Part shown: positions 26,600 to 39,397 of the stretch, piece by piece | Layout: the number at the start of each line of letters is the position of its first letter | How positions within the stretch are numbered: position 1 is the stretch's first letter | From: Echinostoma caproni | Lineage: Eukaryota > Platyhelminthes > Trematoda > Plagiorchiida > Echinostomatidae | Length of the DNA stretch: 64,000 bases | NCBI GenBank assembly: GCA_900618425.1 | Contig: UZAN01039769.1 | Location: 1 to 64,000 of the forward strand | Direction of reading: 5' to 3' | Made by a program: the position numbers and the translations under genes | The notes under the pieces: generated by a model | Databases searched by the model: none | What the model was told of the DNA's origin: nothing | The model's input: only the letters and a program-made list of their open reading frames with translations

Positions 26600-28830
26600 A
26601 GCAAGCAATTCAACAAAACGTATGCTTGGTTCATATGGCTTGTGTTGTGTCACACTATAATTTAACGCTAACTCCTTCCTTCAAAAAAATATTGATCAAG
26701 AAGAAAATATATAAAATCATGCTTTTCTGCACGGTAGATATAAATAATCATCAGATAGGCATTAGTAATATTTTGGTTATACTGGTCATATTTTCAGAAA
26801 ATTGGATTGTGCAAATTTCCGTGTAATTTACGTTATAATAAACTTGCGATGGAATATATGCAAACTAAGGAAATAAATTTGTTCGAAAACGCACCTATTT
26901 CCCAGAACTACCGACCAAGTACTCGATTTTTTTAGTCGCGAAGTGACTGATTAAAGATACAGGACAACAGTTTGTGATGAAAGCATTGCAACCGTGACAT
27001 ACAATATCCCCTTGCTTGGTTTTTATTACTCGTACGCTCCTTTTCAATCGAACTTTCCACATACATGGTCGCCTACGTTACAGGCACGTTCACGTTTTGT
27101 TTTCATCCGCATGAATTGGATTGATTATTGATCGTGTGATGAACGTTCGTCATCGAATTTGATTAAAAAGATAAACTGCAGGCGCAGAGATACATGTTTT
27201 GTCCTTGTTTTTGATTGGGCCTTGGCTGCCTGCGACTGACCGATGAATCGGATAAGAACGTTCCGGTCGGAAAACGTCCAGAAGTTTTTTTATTCTTTGT
27301 TCTCGGTGAGACCACCTCGACATACCCTTTACATTCTAGTATTTTTGTGATAAAAACAATATAACTGGGATAAAAATAGTGTGAACTGAATGCTGTCGTT
27401 TACCGTGTGGACTGGCCACGTTCAGTTGCATAATTTTGCGTTTCTAGCTCGTGCGTCTTCTGAGAACAGGATTTAAATAAAGGAACACAAAAACCAACAG
27501 ACAAGGAGAAAGTATTCATAGAAAAAATTAAGTAAATAACTCGTCTAAAATGTATATATAGTAGAATAAGGTATATGAAACTAAATTTCATAACCGATTA
27601 CGAGCAATCGTATTACACTGAAGCTATAAAACATGCATTCTATGTTAATTACTGGTTCTCAATGCTCCTAAAAACGGTGTGACATTAATTTACACAGTTG
27701 GATACGATGCACTGATCAGCAGTTATTTATCTATACACTTTAACCATCTTTCGGACAATTTGGTCAATCCTTAAAAACGAACAGTCTAGTTAGATTCAAA
27801 CGTTTGATGTAATTCAGAGGATTGGAATCAGTCACAAAGGGAAATTTGGAAAACTGATTTCTGATGTGCATTTTTTTAGCAAGATTCTTTTCGCCGGGTT
27901 TCTCCAATAGCCATGACATTCAGCGCGGCTAACTCCAACTGCCACTCCACCACAACCCACTCACTTGACTAGTCCTGCCATAGCACACCTCTATCTCTCT
28001 ACAAGGAATAGAAAGTGTTGAGGGAACAAGTGCAAGGCGATGCAAATGTCAATCAGACCAGAGAATAGTAGTAAGCGACATTTGAAAGGAATCGACCAAC
28101 CGGCCCGATCGACGCACAACCGTTTTCTGGCTAATCGTGCTGAGTTGGTTGGAACACCGTGTGTGTAACAGTTGTGTTTGAAATTCATTGGACACGACTA
28201 ACCTTTGCGCAATGCCACAACATTGGGAGGTTAGAAGTGTAGGGAATTTTTTTTTCTCTCTCTCTGCATGGTGTGTGCCATTTGGATGGAAACAATGTGT
28301 TGAAAACTCTTGCAAAACAAACCTGAGCGATAGAAGTAGATTTACTAATTAGAAGAAAAGTTGTCACACCGTTCTTACAACATGCGTGTTGTTTTTGCAT
28401 GTTTTGAGAGTCCACCAGATCGATAATTTTCTAATCCACAAGTTTTACCATATTCGCGCTCGTCACCGAGTTTGGCATTTAACTAGTTTTTTTGGGATAA
28501 TGCGTTCATTGTTTTCTGGTTCGGTCGTTCGCCAGTACACGATCATTGGATTGTTTTACGCGTTGGGTCGACGCATTCGTATGATCATGTTTCGAAGACT
28601 GAGGTAATGCATGGACACTCACTTGTTCTGAATGAAGATTCAGGATGCAACTTGAGAATAACTGCTTATTATTTGCAGTGTATAAGACATGGAGAAGACG
28701 TGTATCAGCCCTCTTTTGCGTCATTTATGTCTTCGTTTTACAACGCGCTGGCTTTGCATTCGCATTGCGTCACCTTGAACCACTGTCCAATGGACACCAT
28801 TCTTGTGACCTCATTAAAATCATTGTGCAT
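26600..28830. other. Non-coding DNA, nothing recognised
   Basis: Only chance-sized ORFs. No repeat family or RNA gene recognised. Confidence 0.5.
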
Positions 28831-29045
28831 TTAGTTCAGTTCACTTTTTACAACCATTAACCATGGATTTTAGTTGCTGTCTTTTAGCTGCCCATGTGAA
28901 TAAAGGAGCAGAATGAAAATTGAAATTGTGAGAGTAGAGTCAAAAAGAATATGGACAATTCATATAGACTGGGATCGCAAAAATAATGAACAGATGCACG
29001 AGTCTCAACCACATCACGCAGTGCATCACTAATAGTCGTCCATCA
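28831..29045 (-). mobile_element. RTE-like LINE 3' end, copy D1
   Basis: On the plus strand this begins TTCAGTTCACTTTTTACAACCATTAACCATG, in pieces that match the 3' terminus of copy A. It continues through the same 3' UTR (GTTGCTGTCTTTT.GCTGCCCAT block) to the region of the last codons (ACCACATCAC..AGTGCATC). It lacks about 17 bases that encode the KQWH part in copy A. Similarity stops at about 29045, so the copy is 5'-truncated or interrupted. Confidence 0.65.
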
Positions 29046-29384
29046 CACCACTCGGTATGTAAAGTTGTCACCTCAAAATGGAAGAAATCGCATGGTGTTC
29101 TAAAGGATGATGTTAAAATGTGGAGATATGAAGACATGCAAACACAGATTAAGCAAATTTCGGGGTCTATCGGGTTTTTTCCGGACTTGGATTGAGAGAC
29201 GAGATGAATCTCGGCTTGGAGACTTTGAAAGTCTTTGGTCTAAATCGACGACGATGAAGTTCATCTGATCTATTTGTATCATATTGATGAGGCTGGTATG
29301 CCCACCTGGACTGTGAACTGAGCGCAGTAAACTCAAGCAGTTCTACCCTGAAATTCTTCTTATTTATTACTTTTTGTTCAGGTT

Positions 29385-29480
29385 AGATTGGTTTGTCAGA
29401 TTGAAGTATGACTTTCAACTCATGCAATAGGCACACGCGTAGGCTGCATTGATGTAGGAGTTCGAATCCCACAGAGACTG
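29385..29480 (+). repeat. Possible tRNA-derived (B-box) fragment
   Basis: A B-box-like GGAGTTCGAATCCC lies at about 29457-29470. About 60 bases upstream TGGTTTGTCAG (about 29388) is a poor A-box candidate. No cloverleaf can be drawn, so this is at most a decayed SINE head or tRNA relic. Confidence 0.25.
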
Positions 29481-29875
29481 GCAAGCTTTTCTCCACTTGA
29501 AGTTAGCATGTCAGTGAACTTTATTAGCCGAAAATGAGCAATTAAGTTTCCATTAGAAGCGATTGCAGGGGGATCTAATGAAGGAAAACCTGTTGTGGCA
29601 GTCAGCTACCTGGTGGATTCCATTTGTTTCTCCAAGCTGTGTGAGCAATCCGAATGTGAAACATCCGTTTCATCATCCTCTCTTCTTTTTCATTCAATAC
29701 TATTTTGGCAATGAAGTGAATTTTGTTTCCACGTATTTTTCACTAAGATAGTGTACATAGATATTTTGTGGAGAGGGGGTTCTGACTATGCCAAACAGAT
29801 CAAAGTACTACCATATTCCAAGAATGGAAACTGACAGATGAATCAATGTGAATGTCATCCAGTTAAAAAACGATC

Positions 29876-30036
29876 AGTTTCAGTTTCCGTTTTTACAACC
29901 AGAGGTCACTCAGCGTGTCAACCTATTTGGTGACATATGTAATGCATGCCTCAACCGGCGTAATCTATGAAGGTCGACTGCATTCTCCAGTGGACGACCG
30001 CGACTACCTAAAACTCTACACCTAATGTCAGCAATG
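29876..30036 (-). mobile_element. RTE-like LINE 3' end, copy D2, internally deleted
   Basis: The plus-strand left end (29876-29901) resembles the shared 3' terminus (TTTCAGTTT..TTTTTACAACCA). After about 18 unrelated bases the sequence jumps to CAACCTATTTGGTGACAT and GGCGTAATCTATGAAGGTCG, which match copy A at 12280-12345. It then continues to ACCTAAAACTCTACACC, matching 12370-12390. Compared with copy A about 355 bases are missing between these parts. This suggests a separate, internally deleted copy, or alternatively the far half of copy D1 split by an insertion. Confidence 0.55.
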
Positions 30037-30414
30037 GATTTAAATACCAAGGTTAAATCTATTGGATATCAAGAAAATTTACCAATGTAAATTTTTTTAT
30101 ATTCACACCGAGTCAAAAACAAATCGGCTTTTACACCTGCACCAAGAAACCGCTTAAATAAGTTCATTGATGAAACAAAAAATGTATTCACAACCAAAGT
30201 CTGTCTGATTGCGCTTTGGACTTGGTTGTCAAATACATGAATCAGTATGACAGTCAGAGAAAGAAATCATAGAATTCAGGGGAAATCTAATCTAATTTTG
30301 AAAATTGTTTGAACCTACCAAATCGAATTGCACAGATACTAGTCAGGGAGGTAATTGGTTCATCACACGGTAAATCTACTTTTTACCCGATGGAGTAATT
30401 GTATGGTGACCAAA

Positions 30415-30470
30415 AGGATCACTTGGCAACTGTTTCGTCCCTGGTGGGATTCGTCAGTAGTGCGTACTCT
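30415..30470 (-). ncRNA. Hammerhead-ribozyme-like motif, copy 2 (intact core)
   Basis: Minus strand. The CUGANGA core is intact as CTGACGA (30457-30451). Stem II follows as TCCC/GGGA with an ACCA loop, with an A-C mismatch at its base where G-C is usual. The GAAA box is at 30436-30433, then CAG, the first strand of stem III. The second strand of stem III and the U-H cleavage site are not conserved (AAG-TG instead of CTG-TH), so self-cleavage is unlikely. The motif aligns well with copy 1 at 21.57 kb, sharing the TTTCGTCC-x-x-G-x-TGGGAT-x-x-x-TCAG pattern on the plus strand. Both are probably relics of the same retroelement family. Confidence 0.6.
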
Positions 30471-30474
30471 TTGT

Positions 30475-31430
30475 CCCCACCACCAGGAGGCCCAAACAGT
30501 GTGAAAAACGAATAAATTAGCAAACGTGCAGCTTAATAAAACCATAAGCAAAGCTTCTCCCTAAGCAATTCAAGTGGCCCTCGCTAAGCCTAACGTTCCT
30601 TAAATAGACTACGAAACCAACCATCGGACATCAAGCTTGTTACCGAGAATGTAACTATGGAAGCCATGTAGTTTTTCTATACTTGAACTTAATTTACCAA
30701 AACACGGGTCCTGTTAATCAGTTCTGCAGTGAGCGAAGACGTTTTCAGACTGATCTTACGCGGTATTTTAAAACAATATGATGTTAATTTCTCGTTGGAA
30801 GAACAAAATAGGTAGACTTTTGCCACACGTTTACATCTCGCATCCGGACCAGCGATGGGTGGTAAGGGATTTAGTGAATCCGATGCTTGTGAGTATAGGT
30901 CATCTGAAGCAGTCAGAGCGGCCTCGTGGCCTTGTGGCTCACCTAATACAAGGTACGCTTTACGGAGGTGTAGTGCGCGTCAATGTATCATCTGATTATT
31001 CGATAGACGATTCTAATCTTGCCATATTCCGATCATTCGCATTTTACTCCAATCTGTAAGCCAATTAAGTCGTTATTCAATGGTGATTTATCAACACCGC
31101 TATGAAAGACAGCTTGAAAATGACATAGGACAAGTGCTATTTAGAGACACACGTCCATTCTTTGTGCTCCTGATTAGATATACGCGCCATCGACCATCGC
31201 TGCCAAATGTCAATTTAATATGTTCATTCTTACTGCACGTTTGACTAGGGCCTGTGATTGAGGCGCAGGTAAACTGTGAAGCACACGGGTCCACCCAATT
31301 GTTGTTCGGTAATGTTTAGTAAACTGTTCCAATCTATGACCTCACCACTCTCAGCCACCACTAGCTCTTCCTCAGTGATTGATAAAACGAATAGCCGGAG
31401 AACAGTAAGCAAAACCGAAGCACTGAAGAA
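30475..31430. other. Non-coding DNA, doubtful ORFs only
   Basis: ORFs of 93 codons (30778-31059, plus) and 70-74 codons (31245-31488, both strands) exist without domain signatures. I cannot support a gene. Confidence 0.45.
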
Positions 31431-31431
31431 C

Positions 31432-31860
31432 AGAGTTTCACTTTCAGATTGTACAACCAATAACCACACACCTTCGCCGCGGTTTTAGCTACTGTCTTTT
31501 GGCTGCCCATTTGGTCGAAGAATAGGAGAAGATAGGAGGGTTGAAATCAGAGTGGAACAGAAAATGGAGAATTTCAGTGGTTTGAGGTTGCAAAAAATTG
31601 AGAAGATGCACGAACGCCACTTTTTACGACACAGTCATATCAGCCAGTGTCTCTACCCGTCGGTTACAATCATCAAGAGGTCCCCATCCAGGGAGTCTAA
31701 CGGTACCTGTGTGACCCAGTAGCTTGGTGAGGTATTTCATAACTTCGTGCCAGGTCTTCGTTTGACTACCCTCGGCTTTTTCCACCCACTACCTGTTCTG
31801 GCAAACATCGTGAGCCGTGGCAACCTATTTGGTGACATGCGTAACACATGCCTCACTGGA
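31432..31860 (-). mobile_element. RTE-like LINE 3' end, copy B
   Basis: It matches copy A over its 3' UTR (TACAACCA.TAACCA, CTACTGTCTTTTGGCTGCCCATTT in part) and the C-terminal coding part. On the minus strand the remains of the WGPRDDGH, GPVRFPG, MKTWQEG and LPRKA regions can be followed to about 31860. The frame is broken repeatedly. The 3' end lies near 31432-31445 beside a weak TTTCAG repeat. It is 5'-truncated and inactive. Confidence 0.75.
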
Positions 31861-34800
31861 GTACAGAATTGTTGGCTGATTAAGTTTACAATGAAACCAT
31901 GCATGTTTTCCTACCATGCATGTCCCGGGGAATACAATCACTGAGTTGCTGGTACATACGTCTTCGATCGGGGAATTGAGTTAGTCATTAAAATTTGTCA
32001 ACCTCGGTACTAATGAAAAATGTCTAGCCGTTTGAAAGAAGAAATCTAATTTCACATGCTTGCCCATTTCTGTTCACACTGGGTGCCTTAAAATAGAATT
32101 GCAAACCACGCAATCACGTCGGCGACTACATACTTTGTCCAAATTGCGAACGGCAGAACACAAAAATTGTCCATACCAGTTTTATTACCTATATTCGTGC
32201 ATCGAACATACTAATAATTCGACCTGAAGTGAATACTAACCATCCTAACGTAAAAAGGAAGATGAACATGACAAGTTACATAGAAACAGAGGCTTGTACA
32301 CCAAACAGATGGCGTACACAAAAACCAAAACCAGTTTGAACTGTTGAACAACAAACGTGTCCCTCTTCACAGTAGGTTGAATACCAATGAGTTACATTTG
32401 GACGATGAGGGCACCAAACGGGGTAGCACGACCACTTAAACCCTTCTATTTTTCCACTCTTCTGTGGGTATTGTTTTGCTTAAACTTTAGAAAGTGAACT
32501 GCCACAGCCGCGATTTTTAATGGCAAACCACATCTGATCAGGAGCGAATGTACCAAGTCAAGTTAGATCACTCATTTACTTCACTCAGATATGATCATTT
32601 AACAGCGTTTTGAAAGATGATTTGATTAAATTAAATGTGATTTCAGATCAGGACAACTATGCTCTGCGCAATAGGGCAATGCAGTTTGGCAGAGGATGAA
32701 GGAAGAAGAAAAGAACAAGCAATTGAGGAAAATGCAATTCTGTATAAGTACGTGTGAAGTCTTACGGTGTTTATAAGTTGGCGAATGTAGATGAACCTGT
32801 GAGCACCCCTGATAGCTGTGAGAACCGCTGATCAAGTAGAACAGGAAATTGGACCGGCAATGAATATAATAAACGGTCAAGACGGACGCATCTTAAAGTA
32901 GGTTGCTTCAGGGTAGACGTACCTATGCCTGTATTATATCCTCTGCGGTTGCGACTTGGATGGATGAGCGAGATATGGAGCATGAAACTACAGGTTGTGC
33001 TATATTCTGTAAAGTGAAGATGAAAATTGTCTGGTCAGCTGCTTGGCGGACAAGATAGTAGTATGCTTGCGTTCAGCCATGGAGGTCCCAGTTTGTTTGA
33101 TCAATTTGCACTGATGATCAGACCCAAGCAGGTCGAAACAATTATCCAGTACTTTCCAGTTTTTCAGCTCACTTCCCTCTGTTCCACACACAACAAAATC
33201 GACCATAAAATTGAATGAAATTTTCCATTTATCTCAAGTAATATCTACTCCGGTGATCGAATATCTCGATTTTCGGGTAAATATGCACCTTTCTAGTTCG
33301 GCCACAAGATAGAAGCTAACAACTTACCGAATAAGGATCACATTAGAGTTGTGGTTATCTGACGATAGAAGGCATCTTCTCCTGGAAACTTGACGTTACG
33401 AAAATACTGTGTTGTTTACCGGATCGTTTGTCTAATTAGTAGTTGTTAAGTTAATATTATTATTACTCTAAATGTTGGAAACTCGTAATGACGATTACCT
33501 TTACTAATAAGATTGTTTCACACATGTCCACAAGTAATAAATATTGAAATTAGAAATGTTTCTTTTCAGTACACCTAAATAGGATTCTTGTTTATAAGTT
33601 AGAGTGCTGCTTTGATCACGTGGTCATTGACTAACAATATTAGTCAGCTTGCAGTAGACGAATCCATTAAACTAAAATGTTTATTTTTGGTTTTCGTTCA
33701 CCGATATTACACAAGAGTAATCCATGTGACGGTGCCATCTTACACTCATCCTCCTCACCATTTCCTTGCCTTTTTCCTTTTAAATGAGATTATACACTAG
33801 GAACTTTGGAGAATATTTCCATAGACAATGTACAAAACGGTATTCGCGAAGACATTTGTCTTCGATATATCGCATCAGGCGGTTACATATGTAAGGCGAT
33901 CATAGTAAAATATCTGTTTGGCCGATTTAACCATAAAGCGAGATGCATAAGTTGTGTATTTGTGCAAATATTTGGTCTACGGACCGGGAAACTGTCAACT
34001 CATAATCCCCTCCGATTTTAAGAGGGTTCATTGGACAGCGCTTACGTTGAGAAATTTCACGGAAAGCATTACATCAACCACGGAAGCTATTCCCTAGATG
34101 GAAGCATCTTTTGGCCCCTGTAACCTATCATAGAAACAATATGATTGAAGACAGAACTCTCTTAATACTCATNAGTTTTCCTTTTTCCTTATGAAGTACG
34201 GTCATGGCTGATAAATGTTCATCATTTACAAATACCTACTCGTGTGTCATAGTCATTTGTATTATACGCAAGTATGCTGATAGTCGTCAATCGGTTAGAG
34301 TCCTTTTCAGCTTTATATAGGGCAGGGGCTGTAGTGGCGGTTTACCACCTTTTAGTCGAACATAATGGTGTCACGCAGCTGGAGGTTCTCCTTTTTACAA
34401 TACCACGGCTTGTTGTAAAACTGCTCTTACCTGATCAACGGGTATATGAACCAACAAATCTCTTCAGATATCAGAAATTTGCCAGGTGAACGTTTTCGAG
34501 GCAGCGATGGTGGTAACATATATGGAATGAAGGAACCGACAAACCAAGAATGTTGCCATCAGAAAATTCCCAAGGTCTACTCATGTTCAGATTTTCGAGT
34601 TCTCAAGGGGGTTATTTAAAGATCTTAAGCAAATGATTTCATCATTCAAAATGTAGTGATCTTGAATCACAGTAGTCTTATACAAATAGCATTTAGGATT
34701 CAAAAGGTAACCAGAATTGCTTTGCCATCGTACTCATTAACCCCAAGACTATTTATGTTTTTCTTATCTTTCAATTTTTAAACTGAAGAGCAAAACTGTA

Positions 34801-34898
34801 TACTGGGGGTTACAAGGGGCTGGGGAAAATATATTCAAAATTTTAATCTACTCCGATAAATCTTCTATCCGCAAGATGACAAAATGCACCGTCAAGAT
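31861..34898. other. Non-coding DNA, nothing recognised
   Basis: Chance-sized ORFs only. A single N is at 34173. The stretch ends at the long N gap. Confidence 0.5.
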
Positions 34899-35629
34899 NN
34901 NNNNNNNNNNNNNNNNNNNNNNNNNNNNNNNNNNNNNNNNNNNNNNNNNNNNNNNNNNNNNNNNNNNNNNNNNNNNNNNNNNNNNNNNNNNNNNNNNNNN
35001 NNNNNNNNNNNNNNNNNNNNNNNNNNNNNNNNNNNNNNNNNNNNNNNNNNNNNNNNNNNNNNNNNNNNNNNNNNNNNNNNNNNNNNNNNNNNNNNNNNNN
35101 NNNNNNNNNNNNNNNNNNNNNNNNNNNNNNNNNNNNNNNNNNNNNNNNNNNNNNNNNNNNNNNNNNNNNNNNNNNNNNNNNNNNNNNNNNNNNNNNNNNN
35201 NNNNNNNNNNNNNNNNNNNNNNNNNNNNNNNNNNNNNNNNNNNNNNNNNNNNNNNNNNNNNNNNNNNNNNNNNNNNNNNNNNNNNNNNNNNNNNNNNNNN
35301 NNNNNNNNNNNNNNNNNNNNNNNNNNNNNNNNNNNNNNNNNNNNNNNNNNNNNNNNNNNNNNNNNNNNNNNNNNNNNNNNNNNNNNNNNNNNNNNNNNNN
35401 NNNNNNNNNNNNNNNNNNNNNNNNNNNNNNNNNNNNNNNNNNNNNNNNNNNNNNNNNNNNNNNNNNNNNNNNNNNNNNNNNNNNNNNNNNNNNNNNNNNN
35501 NNNNNNNNNNNNNNNNNNNNNNNNNNNNNNNNNNNNNNNNNNNNNNNNNNNNNNNNNNNNNNNNNNNNNNNNNNNNNNNNNNNNNNNNNNNNNNNNNNNN
35601 NNNNNNNNNNNNNNNNNNNNNNNNNNNNN
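34899..35629. other. Assembly gap (731 N)
   Basis: A run of 731 unknown bases. Any ORF drawn across it is an artefact of the Ns. Confidence 0.99.
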
Positions 35630-35754
35630 GTTTCCGCCTCCAGATTTAGGGCGAAGCAGGGACCAGAAGTTAGAATGGCATACGTGGAATTGCTGTATAT
35701 TGTAAGAACAACATTCTAAACAATCCTCCACTGATCTTTATTTCGCGTACACAT

Positions 35755-35870
35755 TTCTTTTTTCCCTTTTACTACCTTTTGTTGAGAATACAAAGATACA
35801 ACTTTCAAGAAGGGGGAAGCGGCCAGTCAAAGGGCTAGTGTGCAGACTGAGGAAAGTGGTTTCTATTTGG
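35755..35870 (-). mobile_element. SINE-like tail, diverged copy 2
   Basis: On the plus strand TTTTACTACCTTTTGTTGAGAATAC and the following GAAGGGGGAAGCGGCCAGTC..AGGGCTAG..GAGGAAAGT (read in parts) line up with 26407-26500. This is the tail of the SINE-like element. The tRNA-like head is not recognisable beyond 35870, and 126 bases to the left lies the 731-N gap. Confidence 0.45.
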
Positions 35871-36074
35871 TTCTGAAATCGATGGAGAGCTAATATAATT
35901 ACAGATGTTATAGAAGTCGTTCAACATGTCAGTTTCTGGCTTTGTTTTGTAAACCAACTGATGATGGGGAGAGTCAAAACACGAACGATTTAGTAATGCA
36001 TATCTGGCCGTTCAGTTGTAAAGAGTGACAGCCTCAAGGGGTTGTTTTCTTCGAATACCTTCTTGCCCTCGAAA

Positions 36075-36155
36075 CTATAGTGGTTCAGTGGTCGACGAGG
36101 CTAACTGAGTTAACTCAGATCCAAATATGTAAGCTGCTGAGTTCGATCCCCAAAA
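36075..36155 (+). repeat. tRNA-like fragment with A and B boxes
   Basis: An A-box-like TGGTTCAGTGG (36081-36091) and a B-box-like GAGTTCGATCCC (36139-36150) are 47 bases apart, a spacing possible for a tRNA with a long variable arm. The acceptor and T stems do not pair, so this is a relic or the head of a SINE, not a functional tRNA. Confidence 0.4.
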
Positions 36156-36159
36156 ATTA

Positions 36160-39100
36160 AATAAATCCAGACCGCTACTTAAACCCAGTGAGCGCGAATC
36201 AACCATATCACGCGTCTTAGTCTTTAGTTAAACGTTTTCCTGTGGGTTTTTTGTGCTTGCACTTCAATCATGTCGAAGCAATCGGACAGTGACTACTCCA
36301 TATTTGAACTATTTGTTCCTCAAAGTTCGTAACTAGATTGCACTTAATTGGCAGCGTGACCTAATGAACTTTGTTCAGGGATCGTGATTTCAAGGCCATA
36401 AGTAATTCACTGGACATCTATCTGTCAACACGTAAAACAGAAATGTATGCGGTGCATTCCAAACGAGTTATGAATAGGTATGATGAAAGTCATCTTTGAG
36501 CTGGCGACTTAGTGATTTACAACCACACAGGTCAAAAAGGGGCTATTGCTGACCTGTAGGTATATTTTTTCCAATATTTTATCCATATAGATTAAAGTTA
36601 TACTTTTCGGGATACCGTCCTTAGTGAATAGCATCCATCATTTTGCCATTGGACAATGGTGTTTCTGTAGTGAAAATCTGTGTCATTGCTGTTCACCCGA
36701 AAAAACGACAGTGTGTAGGAAGGCTCATTAATTTGGGTGAGTGAACGAATGTAAGGAACTATCTTCTGCATTGCGTTTTTGTTGAGGGAAGGGAAGGGGG
36801 TAACATTTTTATGTATTTTCCCATCAAAATCCATTATGCACACACTTCCCTTCGTTCGTTTACGCCCACACACACAACGCAAGAGAAACTGAAGTAGACT
36901 AGTTCAATAAGCGGCCCGGAAATCCTCGTTATCGTTGACGAACACAAAATTTGAATGTGAACACTGTCACTGATCCGTCATTACGACGAAGTCTGTGACA
37001 ATTTGACAATATGCACAAACATGCGTCCGGACGGGAGTGAAGTGAGCGAAGATAGTGCACGGATGCTGTGCATTGGTGAAATTTTCTGATTAACAGTACT
37101 GTCTAAAGAAACCCTATCAAATAGTACGGTATTGTGGAGAAGCATATGTTTGGAGTCATATCATAATGTGTTCCAGGTAATAATCGGAATCGGGTTGAGG
37201 TCTTGTTTTGATTGTCTTGTTGTTGATTAATTCTGAATCTCCTAGGATTCAGCTCTCCTTTATTAGCTTAGGGAACGTATAAAAAGCATTCAAAAAGCAT
37301 AACGATTGCGTGTGCACGTGTCTGGTGACAAGATGTTTTTACTTCTGTATCGGTTTGGAGTACAATAAGAAGTTCGGATTCGACGGATATCAGTAAAAGA
37401 GCCCTGCGTGCATCACATGATTATTGAATAAATTATCCCTGACCAGTCACCTGCAGGGATTTCAGAAGTACCACGTAAGATTATCACCCCTGAGTTAAGA
37501 GACAGCAGTATTCCTTGGGAAATGTAACAAATCTTAGTCCTCACGAGGTGCCCAGATCTTGCTTGTGATTCCAAACAGCTGAGGTATATATTAGCTGCCA
37601 TATTCCAACAAATTGCTCGAAGTCGAACGAAATCAGATTTAAGGCGATCGAGGACAAATCTCTTCAGTGGAATGACCTATAGCATACGAAGAGTGATACT
37701 ACTGATAACTGGAGGATTGTGAAGGAGGATCCATACACGTAATAGGAACACTTTTATTCTTGGATGACAACCACGTCTGTCGAATGCCAAATTAGCTCCT
37801 AAGAATCCACTGGAAACTGTGCAGCATCACTTTATTTTAAAGGTTGTATATGGGTGAGCGGAGGCTAGAAGTGTGAGCTCGAAAAAGACCGCGTACCTCA
37901 GACAGCATCTGATGTTTCACATTCACGGGAAAATGTATGAAATCTTCAGGGATCAAGCTGATTGTTTCCAAAAGTTTAGGTAAGGTCAAGTCAAGGGAGT
38001 ATTTTGAAACAGATGTGAACTAACATAACTAGTTCAGGTCATAGGAACTGAAGTGAGTAGTGGTGATTATGTTACAAGAATTTAATCCTATTAAAATAGA
38101 AACTATAGATTCAATGGCTTAAGGCGCGCACCAATTGTTTTGCTGTCCAATATATATGAATTTAAATTGAAGGTAAAATATTTCACAATAATTTGAAGTT
38201 AAAAAGAGTAAAATAAAATTAAAAATAAACTCAAGTTATTCAGGGGTAATAGTCAGAAACGTCTAATAAGAATAGAATATATTACGCTTATTGTTGGATC
38301 TGTTTTAGGAAGGTCATATTCTTTCAGTCGAAGACATCTGCGATGTTCCATGTGCTAGTTCAAGATTTTCAAAAGCTTTCAATCAGGAAAATATATCTCT
38401 TACTTCGACTAACACTGTAGACAGCATCAACTGGTCACCAACCTTCCACCCCTACTTTTGAGCCCTTAACGTGTGAGAACCGAATTTCGTACTGGCCGGA
38501 CTTTAGTTGACGACTGAGACTTTTGAACGCACAAGAGACTATCCCGTAAAACTACCCTGTATAATATTTTTCCAAAAAACATTACGGAGGAATAATCACA
38601 TTGGGTTACTTTTACGAGGCCAAAAACCACTTGGTCAGAGTGACCTGATGTTTATAATTTTGACAGGTTTGACTGTCTCGTTCTTTTTCACGTCTGTTTA
38701 GTATCTGAGGTTTGTTCTTTTTNATAAACAAGTTTGATAGACTGTGATAATGATAAAACTGTCGAACTGTTGGTCGGAAGATTCTTAAGCAACAACTACA
38801 CACTGTCACTCACACAAACACACAACTGAGGTGGAAAATTGTGTAGCTCACTCATTCGTGCGTGGCGTTTGGTGTGCATGTGCCCCCAAAGCATAGCATT
38901 TGAACTACGGCTCAGAATGATTAAATACAAATGCACACACATAACAACAACAACAAACACAACAAAAGTTCATGCTTTTCTCCATCTGATTCATTCCTCC
39001 GTTGATCGTTCACGACCTTTGTTTATCGATGTGCTTGTGTTTGTGTCAGCAATTGGAACGTGGATACCCTGACGTGTACCTCCCAAACCAGTCTAGTGTA

Positions 39101-39397
39101 ACGGCTAACGCCATCACTTCAATACTTCACGAATACTGTGCGCTGATGAGTTGATGTGTTTTTGTGGGTGTGGGTGTGGGTGCGAGACCGCGTTTATCAC
39201 CTTTCTAATTGGATTGGAGTAACTAAGCGTACAAAATCAAATAAATAGGGATTCACCGTGCGGGAAAAACGAAAAAAACTGATTCATCTCCGAAGCTAAA
39301 CAGTACTGAACATCCGCATAGTGTGAGACAGCTAAAGTAACAATACTAATAAAAGTATTCCCAGAAGTGTTATTAAGTTTGAGTCGAGAAAACTCAC
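36160..39397. other. Non-coding, probably intron of the 39.4-41.1 kb gene
   Basis: On the minus strand this lies downstream of the splice donor at 39397, so at least its right part should be intron. I looked for the next exon among minus-strand ORFs (36598-36882, 94 codons; 37413-37601; 38612-38809) and could not support any of them. A GTGGGT hexamer repeat lies at about 39166-39183 and a single N at 38723. Confidence 0.4.

Noticed and set aside
34876..35731. ORFs of 257-279 codons across 34.9-35.7 kb
   Set aside because: They consist almost wholly of N and exist only because the gap has no stop codons.
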